Source: Eubacterium_G segne (GTDB lineage: Bacteria; Bacillota; Clostridia; Lachnospirales; Lachnospiraceae). Taken from it: 64,000 bases of DNA. The translations under genes and the position numbers were made by a program. This document shows positions 17,308 through 25,501 of this stretch, in pieces (position 1 is the first letter of the stretch; the number at the start of each line of letters is the position of its first letter). The notes under the pieces were generated by a model. The model was not told where the DNA came from. It worked only from the letters and a program-made list of their open reading frames with translations, and made no database searches. Location of the stretch: the NCBI RefSeq assembly GCF_014287775.1, contig NZ_JACOOZ010000008.1, forward strand, positions 62,001-126,000, written 5' to 3'.

Positions 17308-18975
17308 ATGAAGATAGAAAGAATTGATAATGTTATACAGGTCAGATTTGACCAGGAGTGCAGGCTTACAGCTCCACGGATATTTCAGTATGACCGGGGA
17401 CAAAGAATAGAGTTCCTTGATATTCCTGATGGAGTTGAGGTTCAGTTTTCAAATGATGATACAGACAAAACATCAAATAAGATTATTACAGACAGTCAGG
17501 TAGAAATACCTGATTTTTTAATTGCCATGAATGGAACAATAACGGCATATTTGCAGTACATTGATGAAAACAGCCAGACCACTAAGAAGTTTCTGGTTAT
17601 TCCAGTGCAGGAGAGAAAACAGCCAGAGGAATACATTTCAGAAGATGATAAGCCGGGATTTAGAGCAGACATGCAAAAGATAATGAATGATACAAAAGAA
17701 ATAGCTGAATCAGCAAAAAAGGAAGCACAGTCAGTCAGAGAAGATGCAGATGCAGGATTGTTCAATGGAAAAGACTATAACTTGACGGATGAGGACAGAG
17801 AGGAAATAGCGGATAGGATTGAAGGAGAATTGAATTATGTTCCACCAACACGAAAAATCGCAAACGAAACATTAGAGAACGATATAACAGTCGCACAGCT
17901 TGTTAATTCAATGACTGCGGATCCGGAAGAACTGTTGCGAACATTTGTTGGAACTCAAATTATAAACAATGCGCTTGTTAAAGGAAAAGCTGACAAGTCA
18001 TATGTAGATGAGTTAGTAAGTTCATTAACTTTATTAGACGTTAAAAAAGTGGATGTTCTTCCAACAACGGATATATCAACAAGCACAATTTACATGGTGC
18101 CTCGAAAATCAGCAACAAAAGACAATGTATATGATGAATATATGTATGTTGGCAATGCATGGGAGCACTTCGGAACAACAGATATTGAGTTAAGTGAGTA
18201 TCTGAAAAAGACAAGAAAGATAGCAGGAATGGAGCTTACATCAGACATTACAACGCAGGCTTTACTTTCTACTTTGGCAGAATACGAGACTTTTGGACCC
18301 ACGATAGCAAACACGTGGCTGAATATGTACGAAAGTTCATTCAAATCAACTATTGAAGCTACGATTAATTCAAATGAGAATGTTTCAGACAATACGGAAG
18401 TAAGGCATTCTCACAACAATAAGGACATTCTTGATAAGTTGACAGAATCGGCATTTGATTGGGAATTGCTTCTTGATAAGACGTTAGTTGCATCAAGCAG
18501 TGACACAGTTATATTAGATTTTAACGATTTGAATTTAAACGGACAGTTTGAGGAATTAAAAATTTGTGTAACCTTATGGTCGACTGAATCAGCTAACATT
18601 GATGTATATGCCAATGACGGAACAGAGCCAATAGTGACTTTAACAAACGCTTTGACCGGCGGAGCTACTTACGTGTACAATATTTCCCTGAAAAACTCTC
18701 CGATTCCGGGCAAATATATTGAAACAATAGCTGAAAAGGTATCGGCAGGAGTTAAGGCTACAACATCAACATTAACAACGTCAAAGAATTGGTCTACTGA
18801 TATGAGCATTCAATCAGTTGAAGATGTTAAAAATTTGAAAGTGACGTTTGACAAAGGATGGAACAATTCAACGGAAAGGCACGTATATGTTTTAGGAAAG
18901 CGTGTAGGAGAATCGGAGTTTATTTTTATAAATAAATTAATAAACGACTATGTAGGAGGTGGAGCCAATGACTAG
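17308..18975 (+). CDS. Baseplate upper protein / tail fibre protein (BppU-like N-terminus)
   Basis: A 555-aa protein. The first ~110 residues (VRFDQECRLTAPRIFQYDRG, then DIPDGVEVQFSN and SQVEIPDFLIAMNGTITAYL) match the beta-sandwich N-terminal domain of BppU-type baseplate proteins, which dock fibres to the tail hub. A coiled coil (residues ~115-150) and a linker follow. The remainder is beta-rich with NRNV-like spacing and repeats unlike any enzyme I know. The C-terminus overlaps the next gene by 8 nt. It is likely part of the host-recognition device. Confidence 0.68.
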   Translation: MKIERIDNVIQVRFDQECRLTAPRIFQYDRGQRIEFLDIPDGVEVQFSNDDTDKTSNKIITDSQVEIPDFLIAMNGTITAYLQYIDENSQTTKKFLVIPVQERKQPEEYISEDDKPGFRADMQKIMNDTKEIAESAKKEAQSVREDADAGLFNGKDYNLTDEDREEIADRIEGELNYVPPTRKIANETLENDITVAQLVNSMTADPEELLRTFVGTQIINNALVKGKADKSYVDELVSSLTLLDVKKVDVLPTTDISTSTIYMVPRKSATKDNVYDEYMYVGNAWEHFGTTDIELSEYLKKTRKIAGMELTSDITTQALLSTLAEYETFGPTIANTWLNMYESSFKSTIEATINSNENVSDNTEVRHSHNNKDILDKLTESAFDWELLLDKTLVASSSDTVILDFNDLNLNGQFEELKICVTLWSTESANIDVYANDGTEPIVTLTNALTGGATYVYNISLKNSPIPGKYIETIAEKVSAGVKATTSTLTTSKNWSTDMSIQSVEDVKNLKVTFDKGWNNSTERHVYVLGKRVGESEFIFINKLINDYVGGGAND

Positions 18976-19807
18976 TATATGGGAAATAGAGAGCCTTGTC
19001 AGGCTGAAGGACAAGCTAAAAAATATATTAATTGACAGACGTGTTGATGTATCTGATGATGATAACTTAAATACATTAGTGGATAAGGTAAATAGAATTG
19101 GTAATAATACAGTTTTTAATTCTTTTCTATCTGATAGTATTTCTAATTATTATAACGATGAAATTACATCATTAAAAGAGTATGCCTTTTACTGCAACAG
19201 GTCTATGGTTGGAACTATTGAGCTTCCAAATATAATATCGATAGGCATGTATGCTTTAAGTAGTATGCCAAACGTAAAAAAAATAATAGCTAATAAATTG
19301 GAATCTTTTAATGGAAATAATACTTGTTATTCTTCAAGTTTTGAAGAAATAGAATTTAGAAATCTTACCAGAGTGAATGCTAATGATTTTATAGGATGCA
19401 ATAAATTGAAAAAGTTATATATTCCTAAAGTGTCCTTCAATGGAAATACTTGTATTTCTTCGACTTCTTTAGAATATGTATGTGTTAAAGCAGAAAATTA
19501 TTTTGCATCAAATTCTTTGTCTGTCAAATCAAATTTGGTTATGAAGATTATAATAATAAATTACATATCGAAAGTTGTTCCATGTACATCATTAGCAAAT
19601 TTCCCCAATTACGCATTAACAGAAGGTGATTGTTACATTTATGTTCCTAGAGATTTATTAGAGAGCTATAAAATAGCAACTAATTGGTCAACTTATGCAG
19701 ATAGGTTTAGAGCAATTGAAGATTATAAAAACGAAATATGTGAGGTGTTTCCGCTGTTTGAAGAAGATTATGCAGGAACTTGGGATGAAAGTGAGGTATT
19801 AGAATGA
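18968..19807 (+). CDS. Phage tail-tip protein with BspA-like leucine-rich repeats
   Basis: Start chosen at ATG 18968, with TAGGAGGTGG upstream. The 279-aa product begins with a small helical region (WEIESLVRLKDKLKNILIDRR), then runs into LRR_5/BspA-type repeats (SLKEYAFYCNRSMVGTIELP; SIGMYALSSMPNVKKIIA; IEFRNLTRVNANDFIGCNKL; KLYIPKVSF). The ending (YIYVPRDLLESYKIATNWST) is the usual C-terminal cap of such repeats. Such LRR proteins are normally bacterial surface adhesins; the position between the baseplate and holin genes suggests a host-binding tail protein. Overlaps with both neighbours show coupling. Confidence 0.72.
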   Translation: MTSIWEIESLVRLKDKLKNILIDRRVDVSDDDNLNTLVDKVNRIGNNTVFNSFLSDSISNYYNDEITSLKEYAFYCNRSMVGTIELPNIISIGMYALSSMPNVKKIIANKLESFNGNNTCYSSSFEEIEFRNLTRVNANDFIGCNKLKKLYIPKVSFNGNTCISSTSLEYVCVKAENYFASNSLSVKSNLVMKIIIINYISKVVPCTSLANFPNYALTEGDCYIYVPRDLLESYKIATNWSTYADRFRAIEDYKNEICEVFPLFEEDYAGTWDESEVLE

Positions 19808-19977
19808 TAATAACAGAAAAAATAACAATTAACGGAAAAGAATTTAATCATACGTATTCCGATATAGGAATGAAGATTAAGCGAGACAACGTTATGTATG
19901 ACGAAGCATACGACCCTATAGAATTTGACCGAGTATATGAGGAAACAGATAAGGCAGTAGGAGAAGAGGAAGAATAG
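19804..19977 (+). CDS. Small phage protein (57 aa)
   Basis: ATG 19804 overlaps the previous stop as ATGA; stop TAG at 19975. The 57-aa product (MIITEKITINGKEFNHTYSD, then YDPIEFDRVYEETD) is acidic and ends in a run of glutamates. Similar short proteins with an ITEKITINGxE start occur after tail fibre genes in clostridial phages. Function unknown; perhaps a small baseplate component in the XkdX-like slot. Confidence 0.65.
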   Translation: MIITEKITINGKEFNHTYSDIGMKIKRDNVMYDEAYDPIEFDRVYEETDKAVGEEEE

Positions 19978-20073
19978 AGGTGATTCAATGATTAGGGATG
20001 GATAAAAAATGTACCTTTAGTACAGTAATAGTGTCTTGACAAACAAAACAATAAAGAAAAGAGGTAAAAGAAT

Positions 20074-20544
20074 ATGGATAAGGCAAATTTATTGAAGAAA
20101 ATAGTGGGAGCAATAAGCAGTGTGTTGTCATCAATGCTTGGAATATTGTACATTCCTGTACTGCTCCTTGTAACTTGCAACGTGGTAGATTACACAACAG
20201 GTTTAATCGCAGCTAAATACAGAGATGATGGAACTATCAGTTCATATAAGTCTTTCCGGGGGATTTTTAAGAAAATTTCCATGTGGATGCTTGTAGTTGT
20301 AGGTGTTGTGGTTGACCAGTTGCTGAAGTACACAACAGATACCATAGGGCTTAAATTTCCATTTCAGTTTTTAATAGCTTGTATAGTTGCCGTGTGGCTA
20401 ATATGCAATGAATTAATATCAATATTAGAGAATATCAAGGATGCAGGTGTTAATATACCTGCTTTTTTATTGCCACTGGTTAAGAATATTAAGTCACAGA
20501 CAGAGGCAAGTGTGAACATGGAGAATGAGGATAAGGAGAAATAG
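20074..20544 (+). CDS. Phage holin (toxin secretion/lysis holin, TcdE-like family)
   Basis: A 156-aa membrane protein just before the endolysin gene. It has an N-terminal helix, a hydrophobic segment SVLSSMLGILYIPVLLLVTC, the family hallmark NVVDYTTGLIAAKYRDDGTI followed by FRGIFKKISMWMLVVVGVVV, a third hydrophobic stretch FQFLIACIVAVWLICNELIS, and a Lys/Glu-rich cytoplasmic tail. This matches the phage_holin_4 (Bhl/TcdE) group that forms the membrane lesion releasing endolysin. AGAGGTAAAAGA precedes the ATG. Confidence 0.9.
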   Translation: MDKANLLKKIVGAISSVLSSMLGILYIPVLLLVTCNVVDYTTGLIAAKYRDDGTISSYKSFRGIFKKISMWMLVVVGVVVDQLLKYTTDTIGLKFPFQFLIACIVAVWLICNELISILENIKDAGVNIPAFLLPLVKNIKSQTEASVNMENEDKEK

Positions 20545-20547
20545 AAA

Positions 20548-21132
20548 ATGGCAAAGAAAAAAATAACGACTAAAAGGTTTAGAGCATCTGACAAAAAAAT
20601 CTACACAATTTACAGGTATTTTGCATCTGACAACACATTTTTCTGTGCAAAAAGAAAGTTGAAAAGAGCAAACGTCAGATACATTCCTATTCACAACACA
20701 GGAAACAAGGGTAGAGACACAGCTTATGCAAATGCAAATTATTTCTATAACAATAAAAAAGTATACGCAGGAGCACATTTCATCATTGATTTAGATGGAA
20801 TAATCTATCAGAGTGGAAGATTAAGTGATGCGTGCTACTCAGTTGGTGGAAATAAATATGAAAACTGCTACAAAACAGGTGGTGGTACATATTTTGGAAA
20901 ATGCAATAACTATAATCAGGTATCTATTGAGTTAGCCGGTATTGTTGACAATAAACCAACTGCAAAGCAGATAGCAGCAACTAGAGCAGTGATTGAATAC
21001 ATTCAGAAGTATTGCAGAAAGGCAAAGACAATAATTAGGCATTTTGATGTGACTGGAAAGAATTGTCCACAAAGATTTTCAGGAATAGCAAATGCAAAGG
21101 CTTGGCTGGAGTTTAAGAAGAAGATTAAATAA
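20548..21132 (+). CDS. Endolysin: N-acetylmuramoyl-L-alanine amidase (amidase_2)
   Basis: The enzyme cleaves the amide bond between MurNAc and the stem peptide to lyse the host. The 194-aa protein is essentially one amidase_2/PGRP domain, with zinc ligands H49 (IPIHNTG), H165 (IIRHFDVTG) and C173 (KNCPQRF). It ends right after the catalytic domain, without a wall-binding domain. A wall-binding-like sequence lies downstream in another frame, so the gene is probably a shortened descendant of a two-domain lysin. It follows the holin by 3 nt. Confidence 0.9.
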   Translation: MAKKKITTKRFRASDKKIYTIYRYFASDNTFFCAKRKLKRANVRYIPIHNTGNKGRDTAYANANYFYNNKKVYAGAHFIIDLDGIIYQSGRLSDACYSVGGNKYENCYKTGGGTYFGKCNNYNQVSIELAGIVDNKPTAKQIAATRAVIEYIQKYCRKAKTIIRHFDVTGKNCPQRFSGIANAKAWLEFKKKIK

Positions 21133-21135
21133 TGT

Positions 21136-21163
21136 AAGGCATCAAGGAAACTTGGTGCCTTTT
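21136..21163 (+). terminator. Terminator after endolysin
   Basis: AAGGCATCAAG (21136-21146) and CTTGGTGCCTT (21151-21161) form an 11-bp stem with one G-U pair and a GAAA loop, followed by a short T-run. It closes the late phage operon. Confidence 0.75.
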
Positions 21164-21167
21164 AGTT

Positions 21168-21350
21168 AGTAAAAAACTGTCAAAAAACTGCCACAAGCGA
21201 AAAGCTCCAAAAGCCTTAGCAAGAACTAAGAGTCTTGGAAAATTCAAAAAAGGTCAGAGACTTGTAATAGATAAGGTTCAGGGTAAGTTCTACCATGTGA
21301 TGAGACATGATTGTTGGGTGTACAATGTAAACACAAAAACCTGTAAATAA
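21168..21350 (+). pseudogene. Orphan SH3-like cell-wall-binding domain remnant of an endolysin
   Basis: In the frame ending at TAA 21348, and not the amidase frame, the sequence reads TKSLGKFKKGQRLVIDKV followed by GKFYHVMRHDCWVYNVNTKT and a stop. This resembles the bacterial SH3-like wall-binding domain found at the C-terminus of clostridial phage amidases. There is no start codon or ribosome site, and the amidase terminator lies just upstream. I read it as the detached C-terminal domain of the lysin. Confidence 0.6.
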
Positions 21351-21392
21351 ATTGAAATAGGTTTTCACTTATAAACTTGTTTTAGGTCAAAT

Positions 21393-21415
21393 GGTACTAA
21401 AACGGTACTAGAAAA
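21393..21415 (+). repeat. Direct repeats beside attachment site (putative arm-type integrase sites of the prophage)
   Basis: GGTACTAAAA (21393) and GGTACTAGAAA (21404) are direct repeats 11 bp apart, about 100 bp left of the attachment core. Short direct repeats at this distance usually bind the N-terminal arm domain of a tyrosine integrase; here it would be the prophage enzyme, which is not in the window. Confidence 0.4.
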
Positions 21416-21511
21416 AGTTAAAAATGCAAAAAATATGTGTAAAATGTGAATATATATCAATTAGAAACATTGAAAATAATATAAAAACATTAAAAACAAT
21501 CATATCTAGTT

Positions 21512-21591
21512 AGGTTGCTACAATTATTGAATAATAAGCTAGAAACTTAGTATTTATAGGCATTCCCGAAATTTTCGGGGATGCCTTTTTT
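21512..21591 (+). repeat. Attachment site copy 1 (attR of prophage / attL of island), tuf 3'-end type
   Basis: 80 bp, identical to 33467-33546 except T/C at 21547. It begins AGGTTGCTACAATTATTGAATAA, which encodes VATIIE plus a stop as at the end of EF-Tu. It ends with a strong terminator hairpin (GGCATTCCCGAAA / TTTCGGGGATGCC) and T-run. Upstream sequence has no further tuf similarity. It marks the junction of two mobile elements. Confidence 0.82.
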
Positions 21592-21620
21592 TCGTTCTTA
21601 CAGGATGAATTTCAGAAAAG

Positions 21621-21642
21621 TGTCGTCAAAAGTGTCGTCAAA
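21621..21642 (+). repeat. Direct repeats TGTCGTCAAA, putative arm-type integrase sites (left end of island)
   Basis: TGTCGTCAAA occurs at 21621-21630 and 21633-21642, 30-50 bp inside the left attachment core. Two related copies (AGTCGTCAAA, CTGTCGTCAT) lie near the right end at 33315-33334. Their presence at both ends suggests arm-type sites of the island integrase. Confidence 0.5.
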
Positions 21643-21713
21643 ATTCACCTAAAAGTAAGAATGAGGACTTGTTGCAAACAAAAAAGAACTCCGAATTTAC
21701 TCGGAGTTCATAC

Positions 21714-22205
21714 TTACCATCTTGTAATTTTCTTTACATCTGCAGCTCTTTTTGGATCTTTTTTGATTTGAAGTTGAGCTTCAATAAAACTATCTACATC
21801 ACGTCTGCCTTCATCGGTTAGCTGATAATAATTAGTTAAATGTTCATCTAATTTAGGCATACTTTGTTTTCCAAACAATTCCATTAATGGATAAAGAGAA
21901 TTCTTTAAATAAGTTTTGATTCTGTTTCCGTCCAGAACTTTATCAAATCCATGTGGAAGCTCAGGTAATATAATCTTGCTTTCATCGGACCAGTTTTCAG
22001 CTTTGAGGGCTGAATCGGAACATATGTCAGAAACTTCAACATTAAGGACATTAGCTATTCTAAGTGCAAAGTCAAATCTGATAGCAGTGTCTTTTTGAAT
22101 AATAGAATAAAGTGTTGTAGGGCTGATTGTGGTTTCTTTTGCCAGCCATCTTACACTTTTTTCCTGTTCATCAAGGATTTTTTTTAGGTTTTTTCCATCA
22201 CCCAT
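21714..22205 (-). CDS. XRE-family repressor of the integrated island
   Basis: A 163-aa protein with an N-terminal helix-turn-helix (NLKKILDEQEKSVRWLAKET then ISPTTLYSIIQKD) and a C-terminal helical domain with LTDEGRRDVDSFIEAQLQIK. It is transcribed away from the xis-int pair, and the 165-bp gap between them is full of GTACGAA palindromes, one sitting in a near-perfect promoter. It therefore looks like the lysogeny-type repressor controlling excision. No peptidase (RecA-cleavable) domain is visible, so induction may be by another route. Confidence 0.8.
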   Translation of the reverse strand: MGDGKNLKKILDEQEKSVRWLAKETTISPTTLYSIIQKDTAIRFDFALRIANVLNVEVSDICSDSALKAENWSDESKIILPELPHGFDKVLDGNRIKTYLKNSLYPLMELFGKQSMPKLDEHLTNYYQLTDEGRRDVDSFIEAQLQIKKDPKRAADVKKITRW

Positions 22206-22237
22206 TTGCAGGTACCAACCTTTCTAAATTTTTATAT

Positions 22238-22351
22238 AGTATAACACAGTGTACGAAAAAAGTACACTGCAAATAAAAACAATTACGAAAAACACTTGAC
22301 AGTACGAAGTTCGTACATTATAATGTGGACACAACCGTACGAAAAACGTAT
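22238..22351 (+). promoter_or_regulatory. Divergent control region: consensus promoter with repressor operator array
   Basis: TTGACA (22296-22301), a 17-bp spacer and TATAAT (22319-22324) form a consensus promoter reading toward xis-int. The spacer contains the palindrome GTACGAAGTTCGTAC (22302-22316). Related inverted repeats are CAGTGTAC...GTACACTG (around 22248-22270) and GTACGAAAAACGTAT (around 22336-22350). On the minus strand TATACT (22238-22243) is a likely -10 for the repressor. Repressor binding would silence integrase transcription. Confidence 0.78.
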
Positions 22352-22370
22352 ACAGAAAGGAGATGAGTGT

Positions 22371-22571
22371 ATGATATATGAAAAGTATTTATTAGATGTA
22401 AATGATGTTGGAATGTTACTACATTGTTCTAACAGTCATGCATATAGAGTTATAAGAGATTTAAATAAAGAACTTGCTAAAGGCGGATATCTTGTAGTTG
22501 CAGGAAAAATTCCGAAAGCCTATTTGGAGCAGAAATTATTTGGATTAAAAGAATCAGAAAAGGAGAACTAA
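22371..22571 (+). CDS. Excisionase-like small DNA-binding protein
   Basis: Start at ATG 22371 (AGAAAGGAGATGAG upstream); the longer frame from 22296 would begin within the promoter. The 66-aa product (YLLDVNDVGMLLHCSNSHAY, then AGKIPKAYLEQKLFG) is a winged-helix/MerR-like module, the form of excisionases of Firmicutes integrative elements. It lies 3 nt upstream of the integrase and is probably co-transcribed with it; I infer that it tips the integrase toward excision. Confidence 0.7.
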   Translation: MIYEKYLLDVNDVGMLLHCSNSHAYRVIRDLNKELAKGGYLVVAGKIPKAYLEQKLFGLKESEKEN

Positions 22572-22574
22572 GCG

Positions 22575-23627
22575 ATGGCATTTAAAGACAAAGAAACAGG
22601 AAAATGGGTTGCACAATGGTATGAACCTAATGTTTATGGTGTGAATAAACAGAAGAAAAAACGTGGATTTAAGACACAAAGAGAAGCAAAACAATATGAA
22701 TGTGACAGAAATCTAAAGAAGCAGGGAAATCTTCAAATGAGTATGAAAGTATTTGTGGAGCAGTATTTTCAGGATAAGGAAAATGAACTTAAATCAAGAA
22801 CAAAGCAAAATAAGAGATATATGATTGACAGTTATCTTATACCATATTTTGGAGATATGAAAATGTCAGACATAAAACCTGCACAGATTATAGCATGGCA
22901 GAATGAAATCTATAAAAAGAATCTATCGGAATCATATATGAGAATGATTCAAAACCAGTTGACGGCTTTATTTACGCATGCAACAAAAATCTACGACCTG
23001 ACTAATAATCCATGTAAAAAGGTCAAAAGAATGGGAAAAGATGATAAGCGAAGCTTAACCTTTTGGACTGTTGACGAATATAAGAAGTTTATAAGTACCG
23101 TTGACAAATCAGACAGATATTACATCATGTTTGAAATCTTATTTTGGACAGGAATAAGAGAAGGTGAGTTGCTTGCTTTATCAAAGTCGGATATTGATTT
23201 TTATAATAACAGAATCAATATTTCAAAAACTTATTTTAGGGCAAATGGTCAGGATATGATAACAACACCTAAAACAAAGCAGTCTGTAAGAGTTGTTGAA
23301 ATTCCGGTTTTTCTAAAAGAGGAAATAAAGGAATGGTGCGACAGACAATATGGATTACCTGATAATGTAAGGCTATTTCCGGTAGGATGTCGGGCAGTAC
23401 AAAATAAAATGCGCAGACAAATAGAAAAAGCAGGTGTTAAGAGAATAAGGGTCCATGACTTGCGACACAGTCATGTAGCATACCTTATTGAAAAAGGTGT
23501 GGAGCCATTGCTGATTAAAGAAAGGTTAGGTCACAAGGACATAAGAATTACCCTTAATACATATGGACACTTGTATCCTAATAAAGCGAGAAGTGTCGCT
23601 GATTTAATTGACAATAATCATAATTAA
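22575..23627 (+). CDS. int: Site-specific tyrosine integrase
   Basis: The 350-aa recombinase has an arm-binding N-terminal domain (KWVAQWYEPNVYGVNKQKKK; residues ~1-50), a SAM-like core-binding domain (~55-150) and a catalytic domain with the full set of residues: R195 (TGIREGEL), H294 and R297 (VHDLRHSH), H320 (LGHKDI) and nucleophile Y330 (TYGHLYP). It is intact and close to the left attachment copy. Its likely target is the tuf 3' end, from the repeats that flank the 12-kb island. Confidence 0.95.
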   Translation: MAFKDKETGKWVAQWYEPNVYGVNKQKKKRGFKTQREAKQYECDRNLKKQGNLQMSMKVFVEQYFQDKENELKSRTKQNKRYMIDSYLIPYFGDMKMSDIKPAQIIAWQNEIYKKNLSESYMRMIQNQLTALFTHATKIYDLTNNPCKKVKRMGKDDKRSLTFWTVDEYKKFISTVDKSDRYYIMFEILFWTGIREGELLALSKSDIDFYNNRINISKTYFRANGQDMITTPKTKQSVRVVEIPVFLKEEIKEWCDRQYGLPDNVRLFPVGCRAVQNKMRRQIEKAGVKRIRVHDLRHSHVAYLIEKGVEPLLIKERLGHKDIRITLNTYGHLYPNKARSVADLIDNNHN

Positions 23628-23628
23628 A

Positions 23629-23653
23629 AGCCCAAGGCACAAAGCCAAGGGCT
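23629..23653 (+). terminator. Hairpin after integrase
   Basis: AGCCC (23629) pairs with GGGCT and GGC with GCC around an ACAAA loop. There is no T-run, so it is a weak terminator candidate or an mRNA 3' stem. Confidence 0.35.
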
Positions 23654-23783
23654 GGTCGTAACCGGGAAGATTCCCTTGCTACATTTAACTGACAATTGAA
23701 TTATAGCAAGAGTTTCTTCCGACAACAAGAGGTTTGTTATTAAAATTTTAAGATTAATAATTATATGTTAGGAGGAAATTGCT

Positions 23784-25133
23784 ATGAATTATTACATGAA
23801 TAATGGTTCCTCTAATGCAGAGGAAAATAATAAAGAATTAAATAACGAAATTAAGGCTGTTTACGAAAGCCTTGAAAAGAGAAAGGATGGTACAACAAGA
23901 CAGACCATTAGTAATGCAATTATTGTATTGGAAAATGACCCTGAATTTAAAGGGGCAATTAAGAGAAATGAACTCTCGTGTCAGACAGACATAGTAAAGG
24001 AAATGGACTGGCGCAGACGTTCTAAATCATTTACGGATACAGATTTTAACAACATTCTTCTCCGTATGGAAAAGAGATATGGAATTACCAGAGATAAGAA
24101 TGTTAAGAGAGCCATTGATATTGTTAGTAACAACAATCATTACCATCCTATTATTGAAAAGCTTGAAGGTCTTAAATGGGATGGAGTTGTGAGAGTAAGA
24201 CATCTTCTTCCAAAATATCTTGGGACAGAGGAAAGCGATTATATTTACGAGGCTACAAGAATAATGATGATGGGAGCAGTACAAAGAGTATATAATCCCG
24301 GATGCAAGTTTGAATATATGGTCTGTTTAGTTGGCGGACAGGGAGCAGGAAAATCCAGCTTTTTAAGATTTCTCACAATGGAAAACGAATGGTTTTCAGA
24401 TGATTTGAGAAAACTTGATGATGAAAATGTATTTAGAAAGATTCAGGGACACTGGATTATTGAAATGGCGGAAATGCTTGCAACCTGCAACGCAAGAAGT
24501 GTTGAGGAAATAAAGTCATTTTTAAGCCGTCAGAGTGAAACATATAAGGTTCCCTATGAAACACATCCGGAAGATAGACCACGACAGTGCATATTCGTTG
24601 GTTCGTCCAACAATGCTGACTTTTTACCTTTTGACAGGTCAGGTAACAGAAGATTTATACCTGTATTTGTTGATAAGGATAAGGCAGAGCAACATCCACT
24701 TGAAGATGAGGATGAAACAAGAAGTTATATGGAACAGTGTTGGGCAGAAATTATGGACATGTATCACAGGGGTGTTAATACAAAACTTGTATTTAATAAG
24801 GAACTTACGGAAGAATTGATTGAAATGCAGAAGAACTGTATGCCGGAAGACACAAAGGTTGGCATAATTGGAAACTTCCTTGAAACAACGAAAGAGGATT
24901 ATGTATGTTCCTCAATGATTTATGAATTGGCATTTCACCATGAAAATGAAGAACCTAAGCCTTATGAATCAAAAGAAATCGGAGCAATTATGAGAAATGA
25001 ATTTTCAAATGATTGGGAATCAATATCCACTCATCGATTTAAAAAGTATGGAACCCAGAGAGGATGGAAGAGAAAACGTATTGATGAATTTGTGGAAGTA
25101 GATGAAAATGTTCAGCTGCCTTTTGATGTGTAG
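23784..25133 (+). CDS. VirE-type (VapE) P-loop helicase/replication protein
   Basis: The 449-aa protein contains a Walker A motif VGGQGAGKSS (K190) preceded by the family stretch HPIIEKLEGLKWDGVVRV (residues ~121-138). After the P-loop come WIIEMAEMLA and CIFVGSSNNADFLP then GNRRFIPV, the hallmark blocks of the virulence-associated E family. Such proteins act as replicative helicases of phage satellites and mobilizable elements. The usual N-terminal primase domain is missing, so this is the short form. AGGAGG lies 8 nt before the ATG, and an iteron region follows the gene. Confidence 0.85.
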   Translation: MNYYMNNGSSNAEENNKELNNEIKAVYESLEKRKDGTTRQTISNAIIVLENDPEFKGAIKRNELSCQTDIVKEMDWRRRSKSFTDTDFNNILLRMEKRYGITRDKNVKRAIDIVSNNNHYHPIIEKLEGLKWDGVVRVRHLLPKYLGTEESDYIYEATRIMMMGAVQRVYNPGCKFEYMVCLVGGQGAGKSSFLRFLTMENEWFSDDLRKLDDENVFRKIQGHWIIEMAEMLATCNARSVEEIKSFLSRQSETYKVPYETHPEDRPRQCIFVGSSNNADFLPFDRSGNRRFIPVFVDKDKAEQHPLEDEDETRSYMEQCWAEIMDMYHRGVNTKLVFNKELTEELIEMQKNCMPEDTKVGIIGNFLETTKEDYVCSSMIYELAFHHENEEPKPYESKEIGAIMRNEFSNDWESISTHRFKKYGTQRGWKRKRIDEFVEVDENVQLPFDV

Positions 25134-25146
25134 AATTGAAACTTCA

Positions 25147-25231
25147 CGACATGATGTCGCAAAGTAAAAGTTAGTGACATCATGTCACTTTCTTTTGGAG
25201 TTGGAACCTCGGGACCTGAAGTCCCAAGGTT
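25147..25231 (+). repeat. Cluster of three palindromes/hairpins downstream of the VirE gene
   Basis: CGACATGATGTCG (25147-25159) and AGTGACATCATGTCACT (25173-25189) are perfect odd palindromes with mirror-related cores. AACCTCGGGACCTGAAGTCCCAAGGTT (25205-25231) forms a 10-bp hairpin with one mismatch. They sit next to the iterons and may belong to an origin or to transcription termination. Confidence 0.6.
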
Positions 25232-25273
25232 GAATATTACCGGAGTGCAAGTGACAGTAACAGCTGTAATATT

Positions 25274-25478
25274 TGTAAACAGTGAATGTAAACAGCATGT
25301 GATTTTGTAAATGGCGGTTGATTTGTAAACAGTAACAGTGACTGAAAAATCGGACTGTTTACATGAAAACAGTGAGAAAATCCTTTATTTATGGGAAATG
25401 TGAATTTAATGTAAACGGCAAACTGTAAACAGTGATGAGAAAACTAAAAAAAATAAATTGTTTTATTATGTGTTTACA
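25274..25478 (+). repeat. Iteron array TGTAAACAG, putative replication origin
   Basis: TGTAAACAG occurs at 25274, 25287, 25324 and 25424, with TGTAAACGG at 25410 and inverted copies CTGTTTACA (25355) and TGTTTACA (25471). The surrounding 370 bp has no gene and is AT-rich at its right end. Repeats of this density beside a VirE helicase gene suggest an origin for the excised element, or autoregulatory sites. Confidence 0.6.
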
Positions 25479-25501
25479 ATTTGGGTTAGATTGGAGGAAA
25501 A

